In this document: in pieces, positions 27,995 to 35,400 of the stretch
Layout of the letters: the number at the start of each line of letters is the position of its first letter
Position numbering within the stretch: position 1 is the stretch's first letter
DNA from: Nostocoides sp. F2B08
GTDB lineage: Bacteria; Actinomycetota; Actinomycetes; Actinomycetales; Dermatophilaceae
Assembly (NCBI RefSeq): GCF_009184895.1
Contig: NZ_WESE01000009.1
Coordinates: 62,001 to 126,000, forward strand
Direction of reading: 5' to 3'
Length of the DNA stretch: 64,000 bases
Notes under the pieces: model-generated
Seen by the model: only the letters and a program-made list of their open reading frames with translations
What the model was told of the DNA's origin: nothing
The model's database searches: none
Translations under genes and position numbers: made by a program

Positions 27995-28339
27995 TCAGCG
28001 GCCGAAGGCGCTGAAGCGCGACACCGCGCTCTGGAGCCGCCCGAACTCGCCGAAGTAGTTGCACGGTCCGCAGGTGCACTCGAACACGCACGGCGGTGTC
28101 GGGATCGGGACGAACTTGCAGAGCTTGTCGATGACCAGACAGCTCACGACGCACGGGCTCGTCTCGTTGATGCCGCAGGCACCGTCCTCCCACAGCACCT
28201 CACGCACTCTGTGGTAGGCGGCGACGTCCTCTTCGCTGAGGTCCACGGTGGCCTGCCGTCGAACCGAGACCTTCTGGATGGCCTTCTCGATGCGCTCAAG
28301 ACGCAGTTCCAGGTTCTTGAGGGCTTCTTCGTCCGCCAT
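27995..28339 (-). CDS. Putative TOMM/RiPP precursor peptide, 114 aa, Cys-rich core
   Basis: This is the likely substrate of the adjacent modification enzymes. Residues 1-25 form a charged amphipathic helix (EEALKNLELRLERIEKAIQK), followed by an acidic leader (DLSEEDVAAYHRVREVLWEDG) and a core from about residue 54 with eight Cys (55, 63, 67, 74, 84, 88, 90, 93), dense Ser/Thr/Pro, ECTCGPC, and a cationic aromatic tail (RLQSAVSRFSAFGR). All Cys lie in the C-terminal half. The ATG at 28339 has a GGAGTG ribosome site. It is the first gene of the cluster, 54 bases before the cyclodehydratase. I do not recognise it as a named family. A metal- or disulfide-binding protein is the main alternative. 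Confidence 0.75.
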   Translation of the reverse strand: MADEEALKNLELRLERIEKAIQKVSVRRQATVDLSEEDVAAYHRVREVLWEDGACGINETSPCVVSCLVIDKLCKFVPIPTPPCVFECTCGPCNYFGEFGRLQSAVSRFSAFGR

Positions 28340-28383
28340 GTCGCACTCCTAGACGAGGGGGTGGCGTCGAGCTGGTGAGACTC

Positions 28384-28412
28384 ATGCTGGCCCTGATCAG
28401 AGGGGTTGTCAA
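28384..28412 (-). promoter_or_regulatory. Putative promoter of the TOMM cluster
   Basis: A perfect TTGACA -35 box (28412-28407) is followed after 17 bases by CAGCAT (28389-28384) on the minus strand. The predicted leader to the precursor start at 28339 is about 40 bases. Confidence 0.4.
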
Positions 28413-28503
28413 CGGGACGAGACCCCACTCCTTGCCTGGCACCTGCCCGGGGAGGACACTCGAATGACCGGTGCACTGGCGACTCGAGGCGAAGGAGGCC
28501 GCC

Positions 28504-29277
28504 ATGACCGAGACGACGGCGGAGGTGTTCGAGCGGCTGTTCCTGCCGGCGATGGCGGGCCCGTGGGCGGTGCGGGTGGTCGATGCCGCCGGCATCAAGC
28601 CGGGCGAGCACGTGCTCGACGTCGCCTGCGGCACAGGGGCGGTGGCCGCCGAAGCGGCCGCGCGGGTCGGTCCCGAGGGCAAGGTGGAGGGCATCGACCG
28701 CAGCCCCGAGATGCTCGACGTGGCCCGACGCAAGCTCCCCGACCTCGACCTGCGCGAGGGGATGGCCGAGTCGCTGCCGTTCCCCGACAAGGTCTTCGAC
28801 GTGGTCACCTGCCAGTTCGGCCTGATGTTCTTCGAGGACCGGCGGGCCGCGCTGCTCGAGATGCGGCGGGTGCTGCGCCCCGAGGGGCGGCTGGTCGTGG
28901 CCGTCTGGGACAGCCTGAAGCAAACCCCCGGGTATGCGGCGCTCACCACCCTCGTCGAACGGCACCTGGGCCGTGATGCGGGTGTCCCGGTGCGCGGGGC
29001 GTTCTGCCTCGGGGATGTCGGCCTGGTCTGGTCGCTGCTCGAGGACGCGTGCTTCTCCGGGGTGGACGTCGACGTGGTTCGGGCGACCACCCGGTTCCCG
29101 TCCGTCGACGAATGGGTCGAGGCCGAGGTGCGAGGCTGGATCGGCGGGGAGTTCGGCGAGCGCGAGTACGCCGCGCTCATGGCCGACGCGCGCGAGACCC
29201 TGGCGCCCTACGTCCAGCCGGACGGCTCGGCCGAGTTCGTGATGCCCGGGATCATCGGGACCGCCGTGCGCGAGTGA
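28504..29277 (+). CDS. Class I SAM-dependent methyltransferase
   Basis: This 257-aa methyltransferase of the Methyltransf_11/UbiE type has motif I VLDVACGTGAVAAEAA, the acidic motif GIDRSPEML, and VVTCQFGLMFFEDRRAAL. The ATG at 28504 is chosen because AAGGAGG lies just before it. It is divergent from the TOMM precursor and shares its intergenic region, so it could be a tailoring enzyme of that cluster, but it is also similar in length and motifs to housekeeping methyltransferases. Its substrate is unknown. Confidence 0.85.
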   Translation: MTETTAEVFERLFLPAMAGPWAVRVVDAAGIKPGEHVLDVACGTGAVAAEAAARVGPEGKVEGIDRSPEMLDVARRKLPDLDLREGMAESLPFPDKVFDVVTCQFGLMFFEDRRAALLEMRRVLRPEGRLVVAVWDSLKQTPGYAALTTLVERHLGRDAGVPVRGAFCLGDVGLVWSLLEDACFSGVDVDVVRATTRFPSVDEWVEAEVRGWIGGEFGEREYAALMADARETLAPYVQPDGSAEFVMPGIIGTAVRE

Positions 29278-29281
29278 CGGG

Positions 29282-29476
29282 TCACAGCGGAACGGCCTCT
29301 GCGGCGACACGACGGGCAACGGGAGGTAGGAGTGTGTCGTCTGAAACGAGGTCGGCATCCGCTCCGATGAGCCCAGCGAGCCGGGCTTGAAGTGCTTCCA
29401 ACTCCAACAGGCCGAGTGGGCGAGTCATCGTGAAGAGCAGGTCAACGTCCGAAGCCTCTGAGTCATCCCAGCGATG
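29282..29476 (-). pseudogene. Remnant of an MNT-type nucleotidyltransferase domain
   Basis: The minus strand reads HRWDDSEASDVDLLFTMTRP through LIGADADLVSDDTLLP to a TGA at 29282. SDVDLL is the Asp-x-Asp metal site of minimal nucleotidyltransferases (the MntA antitoxin type). An in-frame TAG at 29477-29479 and the end of the DUF3499 gene cut off the N-terminal part, including the Gly-Ser motif, and no start codon precedes the catalytic motif. No HEPN partner is seen. Confidence 0.6.
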
Positions 29477-29489
29477 CTATCGGAGGGTC

Positions 29490-29960
29490 TCAGCCGTCGA
29501 GCGGATCAGCAACCGAGCGGACGGCGCGGAGGTGACCGCGGGTGGCGCCGGTCTCCCACGAGGTGGGGGTGGCGGGCGTCTGCGCCGGCACCTGGACGAT
29601 CGTCGGGGTCTCGAAGGCGCCTTCGCGCACGGCGTCGACGATGGCGGAGAGGTCGTCGTTGATCCGGACCGGCGTCACTGCGGCGGGGTCGAAGGTTTCA
29701 TCGTCACGGGTCAGGCGCACGATGTCCCAGCCACGTGGTGGGGTGAGTCGCTCGGCGTGGTCGGTGCAGAGGTCATAGGTGTGCGGCTCGGCGTAGGTCG
29801 CGAGCGGGCCGACCACCGCGGTCGAGTCCGAGTAGACGTAGGTGAGCGTCGCGACGGCACCGTGCCGACACCCCATGCGCGAGCACCTGCGCTCGAGCAT
29901 CGGACGGGACGGGGCACTTCGAGTCACGTCGGCTGTCACGTCACGGGACTCTAGATCCAT
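29490..29960 (-). CDS. DUF3499 family protein
   Basis: This conserved actinobacterial protein of unknown function has about 156 aa. It has the typical core RRCSRMGCRHGAVATLTYVYSDSTAVVGPLATYAEPHTYDLC followed by HAERLTPPRGWDIVRL; the paired Cys suggest a small metal knuckle. The C-terminal 60 residues are variable. The start is uncertain: ATG 29960 is used, but ATG 29900 would give a shorter protein starting MLERRCSR. It is normally a neighbour of manB and the DUF1025-type gene, so it marks the backbone between the TOMM block and the right half. Confidence 0.85.
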   Translation of the reverse strand: MDLESRDVTADVTRSAPSRPMLERRCSRMGCRHGAVATLTYVYSDSTAVVGPLATYAEPHTYDLCTDHAERLTPPRGWDIVRLTRDDETFDPAAVTPVRINDDLSAIVDAVREGAFETPTIVQVPAQTPATPTSWETGATRGHLRAVRSVADPLDG

Positions 29961-30080
29961 CCTGGGGCGGCGGCTCGGTGCCACGCCGATGACGTGTCGT
30001 TTCGTCACCTCGGGAGGCCAGGCTCGTCGGATTTCTCACCCCGCCGAAGGGTGCGGGCACGGCGGTGCGAGACTGCGACC

Positions 30081-31673
30081 ATGTCGTCGCAGACACGAGA
30101 AGGGGGCGAAGCCCTCTCGATGACCCGCCGCGACTGGGCGGCACTCCTGACGATCGGCTTCGGCGTCTCACTGGTCATCATGGACGCGACCATCGTCAAC
30201 GTCGCCCTGCCCGTCGTCATCGAGGATCTCGGGCTCACGGCCACCGAGGCGCAGTGGATGAACGCCGTGTATGCGCTGGTCTTCGCCGCGCTGCTCATCA
30301 CCGTCGGCCGAATCGGCGACCTGCGCGGCCGTCGTCTGTTGTTCCTCATCGGCATGGTCGTGTTTGCGCTGGCCTCGGTCGCCGCCGGACTGTCGGTCAA
30401 CGGCCCGATGCTCATCGCCGCGCGGTTCGTCCAAGGAGTCGGCGCCGCGCTGATCCTGCCCTCGACGCTGTCCAGTCTCAACGCCTTGTTCACCGGCAGG
30501 GCCCGGGTGGTCGCCTTCGCCGTCTACGGCTCCGCGATCGGCGGAATGGCGGCACTCGGTCCGCTCATCGGCGGGTGGCTCGCCACGGACTTCTCCTGGC
30601 GGTGGGCCTTCTGGCTGAACATCCCCGTCGGGATCCTCGTCGTCGTCGGCATCGTGCGCGCGCTGCCGGAGACGCGGGACCTGTCGGCGACCCCGGGCCG
30701 AGACCTCCCGGGCATCGCGCTGAGCATGGTCGGCATGGGTGCGATCGTGTTCGGGCTCATCGAGTCGGGGAGCTTCGGCTGGTGGCGCACCGACACCGGC
30801 GGCATCTCCCTCGTGCCGTTCGTGCTGGGCGCCGGCGTCCTCGCGATGGTCGCCTTCGTCCTGCATGAGCGTCGCCGTGCGGCCGCCGGCGCACCCGTGC
30901 TGGTCGACCTGCGGCTGTTCACGATCCCGACCTTCAGCGCCGGCATCGTGGCGGCCCTGATCGTCGCCTTCGGCGAGTTCGGGCTGCTCTTCACCCTGCC
31001 GCTGCTGCTGCAGGGAGCCCTCGGCTACACCGCCCTGCAGACCGGTTGGGTCATCGTCGCCCTGGCGCTGGGCACCTTCCTCGTCTCCGGGGCCCTGCCG
31101 AGGATCTCGCAGCACCTGTCGCAGCGCACGGTCGTGCAGATCGGGCTCGGCCTCGAGGCGGCGGCCGTCGGAGCCCTCGCCCTCGCGATCTCGGCGAACA
31201 TCGCGACATGGGAGCTGTGTGCCCTCCTCTTCCTCTACGGCGTCGGGGTCGGCATGGCGACCGCGCAGCTGACGTCGCTGCTCCTCCACGACGTGCCCGT
31301 CGACGAGAGCGGCCAGGCCTCGGGCCTGCAGTCCACGGTGCGTCAGCTCGGATCCGCGCTGGGCGTGGCGGTGCTCGGTGGGTTCCTCATCAGCACCCTG
31401 GGCCGCGCCACGCGAGACAACCTCGAGGCGCTGTCGCTGCCCGGCTCGGTCGTCGATCGGGTGACGGCCGTCGTGGCCGACTCGGCGGGCACCGCGATCG
31501 CCGGCCTGCAGGCCCAGCCCGACATGGCCGCCGTCGCCGACGCCGCTGCGGGCGCCATGATCGACGCGAGCCGGCTCACCACTGGACTGGCCGCCATCGC
31601 GCTCGTCGTCGGACTGCTCGCCACCTTCCGGCTGCCACCGTCCGCGGACACCACCGCCACCTCCGACGCCTGA
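30081..31673 (+). CDS. DHA2-type MFS drug-efflux transporter
   Basis: This 530-aa transporter has about 14 membrane segments and the EmrB/QacA pattern: VIMDATIVNVALPVVIEDL in helix 1, VGRIGDLRGRR (motif A) and LPSTLSSLNALF with GPLIGGWLATDFSWRWAFWLNIPVG (motif C region and family signature). Such proteins export hydrophobic drugs by proton antiport. The ATG at 30081 is used. It lies between DUF3499 and the DUF1025-type gene, where other actinobacteria have no transporter, so it is an insertion and a candidate exporter for the TOMM product. Confidence 0.88.
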   Translation: MSSQTREGGEALSMTRRDWAALLTIGFGVSLVIMDATIVNVALPVVIEDLGLTATEAQWMNAVYALVFAALLITVGRIGDLRGRRLLFLIGMVVFALASVAAGLSVNGPMLIAARFVQGVGAALILPSTLSSLNALFTGRARVVAFAVYGSAIGGMAALGPLIGGWLATDFSWRWAFWLNIPVGILVVVGIVRALPETRDLSATPGRDLPGIALSMVGMGAIVFGLIESGSFGWWRTDTGGISLVPFVLGAGVLAMVAFVLHERRRAAAGAPVLVDLRLFTIPTFSAGIVAALIVAFGEFGLLFTLPLLLQGALGYTALQTGWVIVALALGTFLVSGALPRISQHLSQRTVVQIGLGLEAAAVGALALAISANIATWELCALLFLYGVGVGMATAQLTSLLLHDVPVDESGQASGLQSTVRQLGSALGVAVLGGFLISTLGRATRDNLEALSLPGSVVDRVTAVVADSAGTAIAGLQAQPDMAAVADAAAGAMIDASRLTTGLAAIALVVGLLATFRLPPSADTTATSDA

Positions 31674-31719
31674 CCTGCCCCCGACCGAGTGGCGCGGAGC
31701 GCGGAAGGTGCGGCGCGCA

Positions 31720-31725
31720 TACGAT
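31720..31725 (+). promoter_or_regulatory. -10 box for leaderless DUF1025-type gene
   Basis: TACGAT lies seven bases before the ATG at 31733 and overlaps an alternative ATG at 31724, which it therefore argues against. No ribosome site is present. Confidence 0.5.
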
Positions 31726-31732
31726 GATCGGT

Positions 31733-32188
31733 ATGGCTGCTGCAGGCTCTCCCCGGCCGTTGCGCACCCGCCGGGGGCGGCGTGACCGGCACGGTCGCGG
31801 GGCTCGCGGACCACTGGCGTGGCCGGCGGTGCCTGCGATGCGCACTCGGCGCGACCGCTTCGACGACATCGTCCGCGACGTCGCCGAAGAGCTCGACAAG
31901 AAGCTCGAGGCGCGCGGACTCGTCGTCGAGTACGCCGCCATGGACATCCCGACCGACCTCGGCGAGAAGTGGTCGCCGGAGGTTCCGCTCGCGCGGACCG
32001 TCGCCGCGACGAAGACCGCGCCGGCCCGGATCATCGCGTTCCGGCGGCCGATCGAGACCCGCGCCAGCGGACCCGCCACCCTCGTCGAGCTGGTCCGCGC
32101 GGTGCTCGCCTCGGAGGTGTCGGCGCTGTTCGCCATCCCGCTCGAGGAGCTCGACGAGTTCGGGGATCTCGGCGACGACGACCTGTGA
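31733..32188 (+). CDS. Metallopeptidase-family (DUF1025-like) protein without HExxH
   Basis: This 151-aa protein matches the actinobacterial 'metallopeptidase family' protein found between DUF3499 and whiB2: a basic N-terminus (RRDRHGRGARGPL), then RDRFDDIVRDVAEELDKKLEARG, IIAFRRPIETRASGPATLVELV and VSALFAIPLEELDEFG. The zinc-binding HExxH of true members is replaced here by RAVLASEV, so peptidase activity is unlikely. The leaderless ATG at 31733 is chosen. Its TGA overlaps the start of the FkbM remnant. Confidence 0.78.
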   Translation: MAAAGSPRPLRTRRGRRDRHGRGARGPLAWPAVPAMRTRRDRFDDIVRDVAEELDKKLEARGLVVEYAAMDIPTDLGEKWSPEVPLARTVAATKTAPARIIAFRRPIETRASGPATLVELVRAVLASEVSALFAIPLEELDEFGDLGDDDL

Positions 32189-32400
32189 TGGCCGACCGGC
32201 CGCTGGCGGCCGAGATCGAGGAGAACTCGGCCGCCAACCCCGGCCTCGCACCGATCACCGTGGAGACAGCCTTCGTGGGAGAGGACGACGGCGACGCTCC
32301 CGTGACGATCGACGCTCTCGCCGAGCGGCACTTCGTGCCGGACCTGATGAAGCTCGACATCGAGGGCGGCGAGGTCGACGCCCCGCGCGGCTGCGCCAGG
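32188..32400 (+). pseudogene. FkbM-type methyltransferase fragment
   Basis: The frame starting at ATG 32188 encodes LAAEIEENSAANPGLAPITV, TIDALAERH and FVPDLMKLDIEGGEVDAPRG, which matches the central FkbM motif (D-L-x-K-x-D-x-E-G-x-E). The N-terminal SAM-binding part and everything after this motif are missing. The reading frame continues to 32520 but runs through a strong terminator hairpin and antisense to the peroxidase gene, so that extension is not considered coding. Confidence 0.55.
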
Positions 32401-32410
32401 TCCGGCCCCG

Positions 32411-32445
32411 GGCGGCCACCACTCGGCGAGTGTGTGGTGGCCGCC
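32411..32445. terminator. Strong hairpin after the peroxidase gene
   Basis: A perfect 12-bp stem GGCGGCCACCAC / GTGGTGGCCGCC with an 11-base loop lies 11 bases past the stop of the minus-strand peroxidase gene. Flanking GGTCCG and CGGACC can extend the pairing after a bulge. It should end the oxidoreductase operon. Confidence 0.75.
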
Positions 32446-32455
32446 TCGGACCGGA

Positions 32456-35400
32456 TCAGCGCCCGATGCCGGTCAGCCCGACCGAATGAGGTGCGCCGAC
32501 CGCGTTGCTGCCCACGGTGAGCGTGCCGTTGACCGGCCCGACCGCCGCGGGGGTGAAGGACACCGACAGGTTGCACTGCCTGCCGACTGCCAGTGATGCC
32601 GGACAGTTGCCCATGGTGGCGGTGAACGGTCCGGTCGTGATGAGCGGGTTGGTCGGGAAGGTCAACGCGACGGGCCCGTTGTTCCTGACCCGCACGCTCT
32701 GCGTCCTTGTCGTCCCCACCGCCCGACGACCGAAGTCGACCGTCGCCGGAATGGTGATCGTGGGCCGGGCCGTCGGCGCCTGACCCTGACCGGACAGGGC
32801 GATCGCCGTCGGCGAACCGGCCGCGTTGTGGGTGACGGTCAGCGTGCCCGTCTGGGCCGCTGTCGAGGTCCCCGGCGCGAATGCCACCGTGATGGTGCAC
32901 GTGCCGTCCGGAGCGATGGCCGCGGTGCAGCCGTTGTCGCTGACCGAGAACGCCGTGCCGGACGTGATCGTCGCGGCGGACACGGTCAGGTTGGCATTGC
33001 CCGTGTTGGTCACGACGACGGGGAGAGTGTTCGTCGTGCCGGTGTCGCGCAACCCGAAGGCGAGCGTCGTCGCCGGCGCGAACGCGGCGATCGGAGCGGG
33101 AGCCGCGATCGACGAGGTCTCCACCTCGACGCCACCGGCGAACCGGAGGACCTCGACGTTGCGCACGGTGTCGATGCCGTCGGCCTGGGTGCCGCCGGTG
33201 TGGCTCACCGTGATCACCCGCTGGCCGTCGACGGTCGCGACGGTGATGTCGTAGTTCGTCCGAACGTCCGAGAAGAGCGCCACGTCGACCGCAGTACCGT
33301 TGGGAGGCGTCTGGATCTCGCGGACGATGCGGAGCTGGCCGGGGTTGATCGTCCCAGCGGTGATCCGCGCCGTGACGTCGGCGAGCTTCTCGACACTGTC
33401 GAGCTCTATCGTCGGGTCGGCGGCATTGCGGACACTGATCCGGACGTTGAGCTGGGCGTCACCGTCGATGAGGTCGTCACCGCCGCGGCCCTCGATGAGG
33501 TCGCTGCCGCCACCACCCAAGAGGAGGTTGCCGCCGGTGAAGGTGGTCGCTCCGCCCAGGACCGCGCTGAGACCGGCCACGCGGGCGGTGCCCGCCTCGG
33601 TAAGCTCGTGGCCGACCATGGCTGCGGCGTCCCGGTCGTCACCTCGGAGGGTGTCGTCGAGGACCCAACCGGACAGGGACTCGACGAGGTCGAACCGGTC
33701 CTTGTTTGTCTCGACGCTCGGAGGCAGGAGACCGGTGAGGGCCATGTCGGAGTCCGCCGCGGCGAGGTCAGAGTCATGTGTCGTGAAGTCGAAGCCGAGC
33801 ATGCCCTCACTGCGCTGGATCCCAGGGCCGAGCAGCATGACGTCGTCACCGCCCTCACTGTCGTAGTCCGTCTCGCCGCCGTAGCCGATCAGGACGTCGT
33901 GTCCGGGCTCGTTCAGGTCGTCCTGGAAGGGAGCGCCGTTGTCGCCCTGGAGGAGGTTGAAGGCGCCGCCACCGGTCCCGGTGATGGTTGCCCCGCTCTC
34001 CACCCAGTCGTCGCCGTCGTCGCCGAAGACGGTGTCGTCGCCCGCGCCGCCGAGGACGTAGTCGTCACCCGGTCCGGCGAAGGACTCGGCCAGGTCGTTC
34101 CCGTGGATCAGGACGTCGTTGCCGCGTCCGCCCTGGAGGAGGTCACCGCCGAAGCCCTGGCCCGACGAGAGCGCGTCGTTGCCGTCGCCGCCCTTGAGGG
34201 TGTCGTCGCCGTTGGAGTCGAGCAGGATGTCGTCGCCCAGACCACCGATGAGGTTGTCGTTGCCGTCACCACCCTGCATCCAGTCGTTGCCGTCGTTGCC
34301 GCGGATGGTGTCGTCACCCTCGCTCGACCAGACCCGGTTGTTGGCGTCCGTGCCGTTGAAGACGACGTGCTCCGGCCCGCCGTAGCGGATCGTGCCGTTC
34401 GACATTCGGGTGAGCAGGACCGACTCGTCGTACTCGGTGGCGGGGTCGTCCAACACCGCGCCCGAGGTGCCGAGCTTGGCCACGTCGAAGACGTACGCCG
34501 GCCGCGAGAACGAGTCGGCCGGAAGGCCGCTGACATCCGTGTTGCGCTGGATCAGCTCGGAGAACGAGTTCCCCTCGAGCTGGGTCAGCATGTTCAGACC
34601 AGCGGTGCGGGAGAGGTAGTAGAAGCGGTCGCCGAACTGCAGGTCCTCCATCTGCGCCTCGAAGACGTAGTTGAAGGTTGGGCCGAGCAGACCGCCGAAG
34701 ACATGCTGCTTCTCGGCCAGGCCGCCGACCCACAGGTCGATGTCGTCCACACCCGTGGTGGTCGCGGTCGAGGAGCCGACCCAGTCGCTGTGGACGACCG
34801 TGGTCTCACCGGTGTCGGGGTCGGTGACCTCGTGCGCCACGCTGTTGAGGAACGCGTAGCTGTCCGCGGGGCCGTTGTCCGCGGCCTCGTCGGCAGGGGT
34901 GTCCGGGTCGTTCAGGAGAATCCCGTCGACGCCGGCCGGACCGGCCAGGAGCCTGTCCGCCGCCACCCGCTTGTCGGCCAGGGTCGTGGCGCCCGTGATG
35001 CTCGGGTGCGTCCCGTAGGCGGCGATGAAGTTGTTCAGGCTCGCCGAGTGCTTGAGGCCGAACGCGAAGTCGGCCCAGCTCTCGTAGGGCGCCAGCGAGG
35101 AGTTGTTCGACGCTGCGTAGAACGAGCGCCGCGCCGCGTTGAGCGTGGGTATGCCGGTGTCGCGGGCGCGTGCGATGTTCAGCGACGCCAGGTCGAGCGG
35201 CAGCCCGAGAAGGCGGTTGCGCAGCGCCTCGGTGACGAACTCGTCGAGCTCGTTGCCGACCTGTCGGGTCATGCCGCGCACGACGTCTCCGGCCGCCTCC
35301 TCGGGTGTCCGTCCGTCCTCCATGAACGACGGCGGGTTGAGGAAGGCGTCGAGCAGGTCGATGTCGTCGCGGGTGCCGTCGACGCGGACGCGGTCGACCG

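Noticed and set aside
32400..32520. Continuation of the FkbM fragment frame
   Set aside because: It crosses the terminator hairpin at 32411-32445 and overlaps the peroxidase 3' end, so the open frame is accidental.
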